DNA of 64,000 nt from CAZMMV01 sp964567475 (GCA_964567475.1 CAZMMV010000002.1:1-64000), one strand, 5' to 3'. Positions 17,199 to 26,585 are shown, numbered from the stretch's first letter. The notes: generated by a model from the sequence alone, not told the origin. A program made the numbers and translations.

Positions 17199-18035
17199 CT
17201 AATACTCCAGCTCTTCATCCATTACCTCCCCTTCTGAAACTATATTTGTAGGACCAGTTAGATAAATTTCTGCTGTATTCTCTCCTTTAAGCTTAACTTC
17301 TACAGACAACTTTCCACCAGAAGTATTAATAATTGTTGAATTAGATGTTCTATCCATAAGTCTTAATATAAAAGCTACAGAACCTGACCCAGTTCCACAA
17401 GCAAGTGTAAAGTCTTCTACTCCTCTTTCAAAAGTCTTAACGAAAACTTCCCCATTTTTTTTCATTTGATAAAAGTTTATATTTGCACCCTTCAGAAATG
17501 CTTCATGATAACGCAATTTATTACCTAAATCCCATAGTTTTTCTGTTGAAAATTCTTCTATATTATCACATTTAACTACTCCATGGGGCAATCCAGGATT
17601 TCCAAGTTCTACATAAGAACACTCATACTCAACTCCATCTACAATCAAATTATAATGCAATTTAACTAAAGTTGGTGGATTTAGCATAACCTTATAAGTA
17701 CGCTTGCTTTGACGCCATCCTTTTACTATTCCTGACTTCGTTTCAATTGTCTGTGTATCACTAGCAAGCCCTTTTTCATATCCATATCTAGCAATACATC
17801 TAGCCCCATTACCACACATTTCTCCAATACTTCCATCTGCATTATAGAAATGCATTCTGAAATCTCCACCTACTTCCGCCTTATCAACAACCATTAACCC
17901 ATCTGCACCAATAGATAGTCTTCTTCGACATAAACGTTTAGAAATATGAGTAAAATCATCAATAGGTAACTTTTCTTCAATATTATTTATAACTATAAAA
18001 TCATTCCCTGCTCCATGTAACTTTGTATATTTCAT
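17199..18035 (-). CDS. dapF: Diaminopimelate epimerase
   Basis: A 278-aa PLP-independent racemase interconverting LL- and meso-diaminopimelate. Both catalytic cysteines are seen: GEMCGNGARC near residue 73 and LACGTGSGS near 213. The N-terminus KYTKLHGAGNDFIVI is typical. It follows lysA by about 170 bases on the same strand and precedes the symporter. No other lysine-biosynthesis genes (dapA, dapB, dapL) are nearby. Together with the sigma-54 promoter before lysA, this suggests regulated use of diaminopimelate rather than only anabolic supply. The start has GGGAG upstream. Confident function. Confidence 0.95.
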   Translation of the reverse strand: MKYTKLHGAGNDFIVINNIEEKLPIDDFTHISKRLCRRRLSIGADGLMVVDKAEVGGDFRMHFYNADGSIGEMCGNGARCIARYGYEKGLASDTQTIETKSGIVKGWRQSKRTYKVMLNPPTLVKLHYNLIVDGVEYECSYVELGNPGLPHGVVKCDNIEEFSTEKLWDLGNKLRYHEAFLKGANINFYQMKKNGEVFVKTFERGVEDFTLACGTGSGSVAFILRLMDRTSNSTIINTSGGKLSVEVKLKGENTAEIYLTGPTNIVSEGEVMDEELEY

Positions 18036-18115
18036 AACAATCTCCCTTTTATTAAAATATTTTATTTTATATAAAAATCTTAAATTAAAGTATTTAATAT
18101 AGTTAGTTAGCCAGA

Positions 18116-18155
18116 TATATAGGAGATAAAAGCAATGAATTTTATCCTCTATATA
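18116..18155 (-). other. Hairpin between lysA and dapF
   Basis: Sixteen-base arms with a two-base mismatch (TATATAG...CTATATA ends) around an 8-base loop, without a T-tract. It may be an mRNA stability or processing element in the lysA-dapF transcript. Confidence 0.4.
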
Positions 18156-18204
18156 AATTATTAATAATATTAATTTTAAAACTTATGTTGCTCAAAATTT
18201 CAGA

Positions 18205-19467
18205 CTATAAATCATTCCTCAATAAATCTTTATAAGTTTCTCTCTTAACTATTATCCTATCTTGACCTTCACTTAACATAACTACAGCAGGTCTAGGAAT
18301 TCTGTTATAATTACTTGACATAGAATAGTTATACGCTCCTGTTGATAATACAGCTAAGATATCTCCTCTTTCAATCTTTGGAACTTTTAAATCCCAAATC
18401 AATATATCTCCTGTCTCACAACACTTACCAGCTATAGTAACCTCATCCTTTAATTCCTCTTGTAATTTATTGGCAACAATCCCTTCATATTTTGCTTCAT
18501 ACAAACTTGGCCTTGGATTATCTGGCATGCCTCCATCTATAGATACATATGTCCTTACTCCTGGAATTTCTTTAATAGAACCAATAGTATAAAGAGTTAT
18601 TCCTGCTTCTCCAGCTATCCATCTACCAGGCTCTATTATAATAGTAGGCCTTTCTAAATTATATTTTTTAATATTCATATCTATTAATTTTATTATTTCA
18701 TCTGTGAAGTAAGCTAAAGGCTTTCTTTGTTCTTTACTTGCATACTTAATCCCATATCCACCACCAGTATTTAACTCCTTAGTTATAAATCCAAATTCAT
18801 TTTTAACATCCCTCATTAAATTAGTAATTATTTCAATTGCCTTTAAATGACTTTTATTACTAAATATTTGCGATCCTACATGAAAATGAAATCCCATTAA
18901 TTCAATATTTTTCATACTATTTACTTTATCCATTGCCTCTTTAATACTATCTTTATTTAAAGGAATACCAAATTTAGAATCCACTTGACCGGTTTGAATA
19001 TATCTGTGAGTCTCGCTATCTACACCTGGGCTAATTCTAAATAGTATCTTTACATTTTTATTAAATTTTTCACCTACATCTTGAATTAAATCTAGTTCGG
19101 ATATATTATCAACAACAAATCTCCCTACATCATGTTTAATACCTAATTCAACCTCACTTAAAGTTTTATTATTTCCATGAAATATTACTTTTTCCATAGG
19201 GAATCCTGCCTCTATTGCAGTATATAATTCTCCTCCAGAGACTACATCCATACCTATACCTTCTCTTTTTATAATTCTTGCCATTTCCTTAGTTAAAAAA
19301 GCTTTACTTGCATAAACTGCTTTGGTCTTAGGATGTTTAGTTAAAAAATCATCCCTTATTTCTTTACATCTATCCTTTATATAATCTTCAGACATTACAT
19401 ATAAGGGTGTCCCATACTTCTTTGCTAGCTTTACAGTGTCACATCCTGCAAATATATAGTTTTTCAT
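18205..19467 (-). CDS. lysA: Diaminopimelate decarboxylase
   Basis: A 420-aa PLP enzyme (fold type III, alanine-racemase-like) that decarboxylates meso-diaminopimelate to L-lysine. The PLP lysine is in KAVYASKAF (about Lys55). Other motifs are HVGSQI, ELNTGGGYGI, EPGRWIAGEAG, and CCETGDIL with the dimer-interface cysteine. The start is the ATG at 19467, 10 bases after AAAGGAG; a longer GTG frame to 19503 would run into the promoter. It is transcribed with dapF. The promoter is a sigma-54 type about 37 bases upstream of the ATG, which is unusual for lysA. A damaged paralogue lies at 26684-27777. Confidence 0.95.
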   Translation of the reverse strand: MKNYIFAGCDTVKLAKKYGTPLYVMSEDYIKDRCKEIRDDFLTKHPKTKAVYASKAFLTKEMARIIKREGIGMDVVSGGELYTAIEAGFPMEKVIFHGNNKTLSEVELGIKHDVGRFVVDNISELDLIQDVGEKFNKNVKILFRISPGVDSETHRYIQTGQVDSKFGIPLNKDSIKEAMDKVNSMKNIELMGFHFHVGSQIFSNKSHLKAIEIITNLMRDVKNEFGFITKELNTGGGYGIKYASKEQRKPLAYFTDEIIKLIDMNIKKYNLERPTIIIEPGRWIAGEAGITLYTIGSIKEIPGVRTYVSIDGGMPDNPRPSLYEAKYEGIVANKLQEELKDEVTIAGKCCETGDILIWDLKVPKIERGDILAVLSTGAYNYSMSSNYNRIPRPAVVMLSEGQDRIIVKRETYKDLLRNDL

Positions 19468-19513
19468 TTTATTACTACTCCTTTCTTTAGTTAATTCCTT
19501 CACTCATATATAC

Positions 19514-19531
19514 AAGCAATTAACATGCCAA
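19514..19531 (-). promoter_or_regulatory. Sigma-54 (-24/-12) promoter of lysA
   Basis: Minus strand reads TTGGCATGTTAATTGCTT: GG and GC separated by exactly ten bases (GG at 19528-19529, GC at 19516-19517), with flanks close to the TGGCAC-N5-TTGC consensus. The predicted start near 19504 leaves a leader of about 37 bases to lysA. The same element lies before the lysA pseudogene (27831-27848). Confidence 0.85.
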
Positions 19532-19590
19532 GATAGCAAATCCTTATATGCTAGCACTTATCCTTCTGTTGATTTGAATTATCACATATA

Positions 19591-19628
19591 TTTTCCTTGT
19601 TTCCGTAGTATTTTCCTACTTTCAGGAA
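19591..19628 (-). promoter_or_regulatory. Putative upstream activator site of the lysA promoter
   Basis: Contains TTCC-N8-GGAA (19613-19628) and a second TTTTCC block (19591-19596), 62-99 bases upstream of the -24 element. A similar arrangement at the same distance precedes the lysA pseudogene (27909-27946). This is the expected position for a sigma-54 enhancer-binding protein, likely the one encoded at 23519-25378 (inference). Confidence 0.6.
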
Positions 19629-19704
19629 TATATAACAAGATTATTACAATAAATTCATTTAATACTTTTTAAAGTATCCTATCTATTAAGTACTATTATA
19701 ATTG
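19629..19704. other. Intergenic DNA between terminator and lysA activator site
   Basis: The non-coding stretch 19468-19775 (308 bases) holds the lysA leader, the sigma-54 promoter, its activator site and the terminator of the LysM gene. In the remaining 76 bases I see only AT-rich sequence. No L-box lysine riboswitch was recognised. Confidence 0.5.
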
Positions 19705-19740
19705 AAACAGGCCATAGAACTTTTGCTCTTTGGCCTGTTT
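19705..19740 (-). terminator. Terminator after the LysM gene
   Basis: Ten-bp stem AAACAGGCCA/TGGCCTGTTT with a 16-base loop. It separates the LysM gene (stop at 19776) from the lysA promoter region. Confidence 0.75.
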
Positions 19741-19775
19741 TATTACTTAAATTATTTTTAGATAATCTTTATATT

Positions 19776-21044
19776 CTACATTGGAACACAAATAATTTTA
19801 CCTACTACAAAATCATTTGGTCTTAAGTTTGGATTGATCTTCATCAATTCTTCTACTGTTATGTTATATTTCCTAGCTAAATATATTACTGTCAATTCAT
19901 TTCCTGCTACATCATTTGAAGTTATTTCATATTGCTTCGCTCCTCTGGGACAGGGACAACCCCAATCCTTATGAGGCATTATACATAATTTCTGACCTGT
20001 TGCTAATTTATCCAAATCAACGTTTGGATTAGCTTTCATCAGATCCATTATTGATATATGAAATCTTAAAAGAATAGTAACTATATCGTCATTTGCCCTA
20101 ACTTCATATATTGTTCCTCCTGGACATGTTATTGGTGGAGGCCCCATCCTGGGAATACAAAGCACTTGACCTATTCTTAAATTATCTGGATCAACTCCTG
20201 GGTTAGCAGCCATAAGTCTGCCCACTGTTATATTAAACATCACTGCGATACTATAAAAGCTATCCCCTGGCCTTACTGTATAATATACTCCATCGCATGG
20301 AGGCATTGGTGTTTCATCCCTCGGAATACATATCATCTGACCTATTTGTAAATTGTTAGGATTCAATCCTGGATTTACTCTTAATATAGCTTCTACTGTT
20401 GTATTATATTTATTAGCTAAATTATAAATACTATCTCCTGCCTTAATAGTATATTCAAATGTTCCTACTGGACATCTTGGTTTTGGAGGAGTTTGACCTG
20501 GTATGCAAATACTTTGGCCAACTCTAAGGTTATTAGGATCTAATCCTGGATTTACTCTCAATATAGCTTCTACTGTTGTATTATATTTCATTGCTAGATT
20601 ATAAATAGTATCTCCAGACCTTATAGTATATTCAAATGTTCCTACTGGACATCTTGGTCCTGGTCCTGATCCTGATTCAGGTATACATATTCTTTGACCT
20701 ATTTGTAAATTATTAGGATTTATTCCTGGGTTTACTCTCAATATAGCTTCTACTGTTGTATTATATTTCATTGCTAACTTGTAGATCGTATCTCCAGATT
20801 TAATAGTATACTCAAATGTTCCTCTTGGACAATTTGGTCCTGGTCCTGGTCCCGGAACTCTTCCAGGTATACAAATTTGCTGACCAATTTTTAAATTATT
20901 AGGATCTATTCCTGTATTTAGCCTCATTATTGCTTCTACTGTTGTATTATATGTTATGGCTAATTTGTATAGTGTATCTCCAGATTTAATGGTATAGGAA
21001 AAACTTCCACTAGGACAACTTCTACATGTTTCATAATTTTTCAT
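19776..21044 (-). CDS. Multi-LysM repeat protein, probably spore coat/envelope associated
   Basis: A 422-aa protein built from seven LysM modules of about 45-55 residues joined by short Gly/Pro/Cys linkers, each with YTI(K/R)SGDT-type starts and a C(I)P end. LysM binds N-acetylglucosamine chains of peptidoglycan. Modules 2-4 are nearly identical; the last two are divergent. No signal peptide or membrane segment is visible, so it may act inside the mother cell on the forespore surface, as for SafA-like proteins (inference). The start is the ATG at 21044 after GAAGGGTGGG; an upstream ATG at 21065 lacks a ribosome-binding site. It lies 75 bases downstream of the LD-carboxypeptidase, possibly in the same operon. 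Confidence 0.85.
   Translation of the reverse strand: MKNYETCRSCPSGSFSYTIKSGDTLYKLAITYNTTVEAIMRLNTGIDPNNLKIGQQICIPGRVPGPGPGPNCPRGTFEYTIKSGDTIYKLAMKYNTTVEAILRVNPGINPNNLQIGQRICIPESGSGPGPRCPVGTFEYTIRSGDTIYNLAMKYNTTVEAILRVNPGLDPNNLRVGQSICIPGQTPPKPRCPVGTFEYTIKAGDSIYNLANKYNTTVEAILRVNPGLNPNNLQIGQMICIPRDETPMPPCDGVYYTVRPGDSFYSIAVMFNITVGRLMAANPGVDPDNLRIGQVLCIPRMGPPPITCPGGTIYEVRANDDIVTILLRFHISIMDLMKANPNVDLDKLATGQKLCIMPHKDWGCPCPRGAKQYEITSNDVAGNELTVIYLARKYNITVEELMKINPNLRPNDFVVGKIICVPM
20330..20960. repeat. Tandem LysM-coding repeats
   Basis: Four DNA copies with a period of about 170-180 bases within the LysM gene, best seen in the recurring stretch GCTTCTACTGTTGTATTAT and the neighbouring AATCCTGGATTTACTC. 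The high nucleotide similarity points to recent internal duplication. Confidence 0.75.
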
Positions 21045-21140
21045 ACTTACCCACCCTTCTTTCATTATTCTTTACACTAATATAGTATGCAAAAGTTTAA
21101 ATAAGGGTGACTGGAGATAATTTTAAATATTTAAATATTT

Positions 21141-22067
21141 TTATTTTACTGATCCTTCAAGTATCGTAAGTTCCTTTTTATCTGCATCAAGTCTAGCCCT
21201 TACTCCAAAAGCTAGGCTTACCATAGGATCACAGTGCCCTGCTTGAAGATTGTATATAGTAGGTTTAGACTTTGGTATATGATCATGGAATATTTGTTCT
21301 AAAGTTAGAGACTCTGAGTGCTTGCTAACTTCACAATTTTTAAAATCTCCTAATATTATTCCCTCAGCTTCTTGTAATTTTCCTGATAATCTCAATTGAT
21401 TAATCATTCTATCTATATTGTAAGCATCTTCTCCTACTTCTTCAATAAATAGAATTTTTCCTTTTAAATCTATTTCATATGGAGTTCCTATAGTATCTAC
21501 AATTAGGGATAAATTTCCTCCTATTATAGTTCCTTCTGCTATTCCACCATTTATTGTTATTATTTTTTCTCCTTCTAGATTTGATATTTTTCCTATTGGC
21601 TCAGTGTTCATAATAGACTTCAATAAATTATCTTTTGAAAATGGAGAAAAGTTGTCTATCATATCAGAAACCACCATGGGTCCATGATAAGTAACTAAAT
21701 TAGATTTTTGATTAAATGCTATATGCAAAGCCGTAATATCACTATATCCAACAAATATTTTTGGATTGTCTTTTATAATATCATAGTCAATTAAATCAAG
21801 AATACGAGGACTACCATATCCTCCCCTTAAGGTCATAATTGCATCTACTTGACTATCCTTAAACATTTCATTTATATCATTAGCCCTTATTTCATCAGTT
21901 CCTGATAAGTATCCATATCTTTCATATGGACTTTTTCCCATTTTAACTTTAAAACCCAATTCAATTATCTTATCTCGGGCCTTTTCAATGTTTTCTTTTG
22001 TTGTAAAACTGGATGGTGCTATTAATCCTATGGTATCTCCTATTTTTAATGCATTTGCTTTAATCAA
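21141..22067 (-). CDS. LD-carboxypeptidase (peptidase family S66)
   Basis: A 308-aa cytoplasmic serine peptidase of the LdcA/MccF family. It has the N-terminal GDTIGLIAPSS, the nucleophile elbow VGYSDITALH near residue 108, and C-terminal catalytic Glu/His segments (EEVGEDAYNIDRM near 208 and LQAGHCDP near 275). LdcA removes the terminal D-Ala from muropeptide tetrapeptides during peptidoglycan recycling; MccF relatives cleave acylated nucleotides. The TTG start at 22067 lies 9 bases after AGGAG. It follows the M19 dipeptidase by about 85 bases in a minus-strand cluster with a sigma-54 activator, which favours the peptidoglycan-peptide role. Confidence 0.92.
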   Translation of the reverse strand: MIKANALKIGDTIGLIAPSSFTTKENIEKARDKIIELGFKVKMGKSPYERYGYLSGTDEIRANDINEMFKDSQVDAIMTLRGGYGSPRILDLIDYDIIKDNPKIFVGYSDITALHIAFNQKSNLVTYHGPMVVSDMIDNFSPFSKDNLLKSIMNTEPIGKISNLEGEKIITINGGIAEGTIIGGNLSLIVDTIGTPYEIDLKGKILFIEEVGEDAYNIDRMINQLRLSGKLQEAEGIILGDFKNCEVSKHSESLTLEQIFHDHIPKSKPTIYNLQAGHCDPMVSLAFGVRARLDADKKELTILEGSVK

Positions 22068-22150
22068 TATTTAACACTCCTATTTAATATTTAATTAAAC
22101 AAGTGAATTCTTATAACATAATCTTGTTAATTTTATCTCCAATTTATCCT

Positions 22151-23482
22151 CTATCCAATTATATAAAATATTCTAGTCTCTCTTTTAATATTTCCTTTAT
22201 CATCTTCTATTTCAAATGTAACTACATGAAACTTTTCTCTAAGTGGTTTTTTTATTCTAAGAAATATACTTGAATTATCTTTATCTAACATAGCTTTATA
22301 TGAAATTCCATCTACTATTATTTTAGCATTTATTTTATCTGTTTTGCCTTCTATCTTTGCTATTATAGTAGGTCTATTAGTTTCTATTCCTTCTCCCATT
22401 TTATATTCTGGAATTATATTTATACTTGAATTAGTTTTTACTGTTATATCATCTGCTTTTTCTTCTACTTTTTTTAATACTCTTAACATGTTTTTCCCTA
22501 AAATCTTGTCTATATCTTTATCACTATAATTTCTATTTAATAACTCTTCTCTTATCTTATATATTTCTCCAGAATCTTTAAGGTTTTTGGGCAAACTAGC
22601 ACCATCAAAATCTGAACCTATACCTACATGGTCTATGCCTATTAAATGTACTGCATAGTCAATGTGATCTATAATATCACTTATATATACATTTTCCGAA
22701 TTTTTTAAAAATTCCGGATAAAACACTATACCTATTACTCCTCCATTATCAGCTAAGGCTTTTAACTGTTCATCCGTTAAATTTCTATTGTGCGATTTTA
22801 GACTGTCTATTCCCGAATGAGAAGCTATAATTGGAGATTTACAAGTATGAATTATATCCCAAAATGTATCCTCATCTATATGAGATACATCAACTATCAT
22901 ACCAAGTTTATTCATTTCTAATACTATCTTTTCTCCTAGTTCTGTAAGACCATCTGATGAAGGAGTTCTCTTTTTATCACCATAAACCTTACTAACTCCT
23001 TCACCTAATTTATTTGAATAATTCCATGTAAGTGTTATTACCTTAATTCCTAAATCATTATACTGATTAAGTAATTCTAAAGAATAATCCTTATCTAATG
23101 AATATGCTCCTTCTATAGTAGGCACTGCTGCTATTTTCCCTTTTTCAATTGTTTCTATTATTTCTTTTAAACTTTTAGTGATTTTAAATGTATCAAGATT
23201 ATTCTTTTCTGTAAAGTATAATCCATTTATGAGTGATAACGTTCTACTTATACTTTTATCTGTGTCTTCTCCATAACCTTCAGTAAATGCCGAAAAAAAA
23301 GGAATATTTAATCCACCTTTTTTAAGCTTAGGTATGTCTATTTGAAAAGAAGTACTTTCTCCTAAATCAATTTTAGGCAACCAACTTTCATCGTCTACTA
23401 CATTTAACATTGCATCATTGTGACTATCTACAATTATTGGATTTTTAGGTATACTGTCTAAATCATCAAGATTATAGTTCAA
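22151..23482 (-). CDS. Membrane dipeptidase family protein (M19) with extra C-terminal domain
   Basis: A 443-aa zinc peptidase. Residues about 15-340 form the M19 barrel: IIVDSHNDAML (HxD metal ligands), PTIEGAYSL, VSHIDEDTFWDI, IIASHSG with metal-binding His, NRNLTDEQLKALADNGGVIGI, and VGIGSDFDG. Family members cleave dipeptides, often with a D-residue at the C-terminus. About 90 residues follow (353-443) with a beta-rich, Ig-like pattern (IIAKIEGKTDKINAKIIVDG), beyond the usual family length. No signal peptide is visible. The TTG at 23482 is 8 bases after GAGGAG; a longer GTG frame starts at 23491. It lies 28-37 bases downstream of the activator gene. Confidence 0.92.
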   Translation of the reverse strand: MNYNLDDLDSIPKNPIIVDSHNDAMLNVVDDESWLPKIDLGESTSFQIDIPKLKKGGLNIPFFSAFTEGYGEDTDKSISRTLSLINGLYFTEKNNLDTFKITKSLKEIIETIEKGKIAAVPTIEGAYSLDKDYSLELLNQYNDLGIKVITLTWNYSNKLGEGVSKVYGDKKRTPSSDGLTELGEKIVLEMNKLGMIVDVSHIDEDTFWDIIHTCKSPIIASHSGIDSLKSHNRNLTDEQLKALADNGGVIGIVFYPEFLKNSENVYISDIIDHIDYAVHLIGIDHVGIGSDFDGASLPKNLKDSGEIYKIREELLNRNYSDKDIDKILGKNMLRVLKKVEEKADDITVKTNSSINIIPEYKMGEGIETNRPTIIAKIEGKTDKINAKIIVDGISYKAMLDKDNSSIFLRIKKPLREKFHVVTFEIEDDKGNIKRETRIFYIIG

Positions 23483-23518
23483 ATTAAACACTCCTCAAAT
23501 ACTTATAATTATTTTTTA

Positions 23519-25378
23519 TTATCTTATATTGTATATTTTTAATTTATCGTATAATGTAGTTTTGCTTATATTTAAAGCTTTCATTGTTTCTTTCTTATCA
23601 CCATTATAAAGTAACAATGTTTTTTCTATTACTCTTTTTTCTTGTTCTTGTAAGAAATCCTTTAAAGATAATACTTTCTTGCTAATATTTTTATTTCTAT
23701 CAAATTTAACAATTATATGTCTAGACATTATAATATTTCCATCTGCTAAGTTGACAGCTCTTTCCAATATGTTTTCTAATTCCCTTACATTACCAGGCCA
23801 ATCATATCTTAAAATTAAATTCATTGCCTCAGAGGAAATTCTCTTTTCTTCACATCCTATTTGTTTACATATACGTGGCAATAAAAGGTTTACTAGAGAA
23901 TTTATATCTTCTTTTCTTTCACTTAAGGGTGGTATCCATATAGGAAATACATTTATCCTATAAAACAAGTCCTCCCTAAATTTTCCATTTAACATTTCCT
24001 TTTCTAAATTTTTGTTAGTTGCAGTAATAATACGAACATTTATATTAACCTTATCTACTCCTCCTACTCTATAAAAATTCTTTTCCTGTATAACCTGTAA
24101 TAACTTAACTTGAAGATTTTGTGGAATATCTCCAATTTCATCTAAAAGTATAGTTCCTCCATTTGCAATTTCGAAGAATCCCTTCTTACCTTCATTTTTA
24201 GCACCTGTAAAAGCACCCTTTTCATAGCCAAATAATTCAGATTCTAATAAGTTTTCTGGTATAGCTCCACAATTTACATGTATAAAAGGCTCATCTTTAA
24301 CTTTGCTATTTTCATGAATTGCTTTGCCAAGTATTGTCTTTCCCGTTCCACTTTCTCCTAGTATTAATACATTAGAATTAGTCTTAGAAGCCTTTAAAGC
24401 CATTCTCTTTACATTTTGTATTTCCTTGCTACTACCTACAAAACTTGGAAATGCTTTCTTTAAAATTTCTTCCTCTAATAATTGTTCTTCTGCCTTTTCT
24501 AATTTCCTAATCAAATTATCTCTTTCGTCTATAAGTCTTTCTATTTCAGATATATCTTCAACCTTTAATGCGGCTCCTATTCTCTTACCATGATCTTCTA
24601 TATGTACTAAAGTACATATAGTAGGATATCCATTTATTTCTTCAAACTTATCAACATAACTAATGTTTTTTCCCTTTGCAACTTGGCAAAATTGCTCTAT
24701 TATAGAATCACTTTTATGAATTTCAAAAATATGTTTCCCTATTACATCTAAAGCTTCTGTATCCTTTCCTTTACCTCTATATTTTTCCTCTTTTAATATG
24801 TCATTAATACTTTCATTTCTAGCAGTATATCCTTGAGATTGATAGAATTTCATTTTTTTTGTTAACTTATCTAATATAAGCATATGACCTACTGAATTAA
24901 TATAATTCATTGTAAATTCTTGTCCTCTTACTGTAATTGTTATATTTCTATTTATAAAATCTATTGTAGCCTTTATATCTACTTGTAAGAAATTTGCTTC
25001 TAATCTAAATTTATCTTCTTTATGTCCCTTCTTTAAAACTTTATAGATAGGCTGAATTTTTATATTCTTATTGTACACACCTATTGCAATCAATGTGTCT
25101 CCTTTTTCTATATTCTTATCTTTTATTCCAATAATCTCTAATGATTTTCTATCTAGTTTCCCATCATCTTTTCCTAAATCATTATCTGCAATTATAACTA
25201 TATCTCCTACACTAATTTGTCCCTTACTATGACTTATTTGTTCATAATACCTTATACCAAATATCTCCTTAGCCTTGTTATTATAAATCCGTATTTTTCC
25301 TTCACTATCTATGACTATAAAACCTTCAGACATCATATCAGTAAACATTTTTACATGTAGCTCTGAATTAAAATTCAT
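23519..25378 (-). CDS. Sigma-54-dependent transcriptional activator (PAS-AAA+-Fis)
   Basis: A 619-aa enhancer-binding protein. Residues 1-60 look like a PAS sensor (EGFIVIDSEGKIRIYNNKAKEIFG); a second PAS-like region spans about 190-280. The AAA+ domain has Walker A GESGTGKT near 340, the sigma-54 contact loop GAFTGA near 390, and TILLDEIGDIP (Walker B) near 410. A Fis-type helix-turn-helix closes the protein (MKALNISKTTLYDKLK). There is no receiver domain, so the signal is probably sensed directly in the cytoplasm. Flanked by M20 and M19 peptidase genes with 26-40 base gaps, it very likely controls the sigma-54 promoters at 19514 and 27831. Confidence 0.95.
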   Translation of the reverse strand: MNFNSELHVKMFTDMMSEGFIVIDSEGKIRIYNNKAKEIFGIRYYEQISHSKGQISVGDIVIIADNDLGKDDGKLDRKSLEIIGIKDKNIEKGDTLIAIGVYNKNIKIQPIYKVLKKGHKEDKFRLEANFLQVDIKATIDFINRNITITVRGQEFTMNYINSVGHMLILDKLTKKMKFYQSQGYTARNESINDILKEEKYRGKGKDTEALDVIGKHIFEIHKSDSIIEQFCQVAKGKNISYVDKFEEINGYPTICTLVHIEDHGKRIGAALKVEDISEIERLIDERDNLIRKLEKAEEQLLEEEILKKAFPSFVGSSKEIQNVKRMALKASKTNSNVLILGESGTGKTILGKAIHENSKVKDEPFIHVNCGAIPENLLESELFGYEKGAFTGAKNEGKKGFFEIANGGTILLDEIGDIPQNLQVKLLQVIQEKNFYRVGGVDKVNINVRIITATNKNLEKEMLNGKFREDLFYRINVFPIWIPPLSERKEDINSLVNLLLPRICKQIGCEEKRISSEAMNLILRYDWPGNVRELENILERAVNLADGNIIMSRHIIVKFDRNKNISKKVLSLKDFLQEQEKRVIEKTLLLYNGDKKETMKALNISKTTLYDKLKIYNIR

Positions 25379-25403
25379 TTAATCATCCTTTAAAATAATT
25401 ATT

Positions 25404-26585
25404 TTATTTAGTTATTTTAGATTCTAATAGCCTTAATAAGGTATTTACTTGTAAAATTACTCCTGTTCTTATACATTCTTCATCTACCATAAATGTACTC
25501 TTGTGAATTGATGATGTCCAGCCTTTAGATTTGTTTCCACATCCTAAATTATAATATGCAGAATTAGTTTCTTGACAGAAAAATGAAAAGTCATCTGCAC
25601 CCATACTTGGATATTCTTTAAAAGTAACCTTATTCTTTCCCAATGTATCTTCCGCTGTTTTCTTTAAAACATCCACTACTTCATTATTATTAATAAGAGG
25701 TGGGTATCCTTCATCAAATTCTACAAATCCCCTTGCACCATGTGCCTTAGCTGTACTTTCTACTATTTCTTTAATCCTATTTTTCGAAAAAGTTCTAGTA
25801 TCACTATCTAAAGTTCTCAAGGTTCCCGATATATTAACTTCTTTAGCTATTATATTATTCTTTATACCACCATGAATCTGACCTAATGTGAGGACAACAG
25901 AATTAAGTGGTGATGTATTTCTACTTACTAAAGATTGTAAAGCTGTAACAATATATCCTGCAATTACTATAGGATCTATTGACTCTTCTGGATAAGCTGC
26001 ATGACTAGATTTACCATATATCTTTATTGAAAATTCATTTGTAGCCGCATTAAATGTACCATATTTCAATTCAATATTCCCTGCATCTATATATGGTACT
26101 ACGTGAAGTCCTAATGTATAACTTACATCAGGATTTTTTAGGACACCTTCCTCAATCATGCTTTTTGCACCACCTATCGTCTCCTCAGCAGGTTGAAAAA
26201 TTATCTTTACATTACCTTCTAAATCATCTTCCATTTCTTTTAGTATTTTAGCTACCCCAAGATGTATTGTGGTATGAACATCATGACCGCAGGCATGCAT
26301 AACTCCTTTATTCTGAGACTTAAAATATAGATTATTTTCCTCCTCTACTGGTAATGCATCAATATCTGCCCTAGCAGCCACTGTAATACCTTTCTTTTTA
26401 CCTCTAATTATTGCTACTAGTCCTGTTTCAGAAATATTCTTTATATGGTCTATATTCCATTTGGTTAAATATTCTGATATCTTGCTGGATGTTCTATATT
26501 CCTTTTCACTTAATTCAGGATATTTATGGAAGTCCCTCCTTATGGCTACAAGTTCATCAAATAATTCATCTAGCTTATTCTCCAT
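25404..26585 (-). CDS. M20 family amidohydrolase
   Basis: A 393-aa metallo-amidohydrolase of the N-acyl amino acid/hippurate hydrolase type. It has RRDFHKYPELSEKEYRTS near residue 15, ADIDALPV near 73, the metal-binding HACGHDVHTTIHLG near 96, QPAEE near 130, and the dimerisation domain about 180-300. Relatives hydrolyse N-acetyl-amino acids, including N-acetyl-diaminopimelate (DapL). The context of two lysA-type genes, a dipeptidase and an LD-carboxypeptidase makes an acylated diaminopimelate or peptide a reasonable substrate, but this is inference. It starts about 100 bases after the lysA pseudogene and immediately precedes the activator gene. The ATG follows GGGAGG. Confidence 0.9.
   Translation of the reverse strand: MENKLDELFDELVAIRRDFHKYPELSEKEYRTSSKISEYLTKWNIDHIKNISETGLVAIIRGKKKGITVAARADIDALPVEEENNLYFKSQNKGVMHACGHDVHTTIHLGVAKILKEMEDDLEGNVKIIFQPAEETIGGAKSMIEEGVLKNPDVSYTLGLHVVPYIDAGNIELKYGTFNAATNEFSIKIYGKSSHAAYPEESIDPIVIAGYIVTALQSLVSRNTSPLNSVVLTLGQIHGGIKNNIIAKEVNISGTLRTLDSDTRTFSKNRIKEIVESTAKAHGARGFVEFDEGYPPLINNNEVVDVLKKTAEDTLGKNKVTFKEYPSMGADDFSFFCQETNSAYYNLGCGNKSKGWTSSIHKSTFMVDEECIRTGVILQVNTLLRLLESKITK

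Noticed and set aside
19468..19700. Lysine riboswitch (L-box) upstream of lysA
   Set aside because: The leader from the predicted start to the ATG is only about 37 bases, and none of the L-box conserved core is visible. The region reads as a sigma-54 promoter with upstream sites.
20330..20960. Repeated sequence resembling a CRISPR or minisatellite array
   Set aside because: The repeats are in frame inside one gene and encode LysM modules; the period of about 170-180 bases matches the protein repeat.
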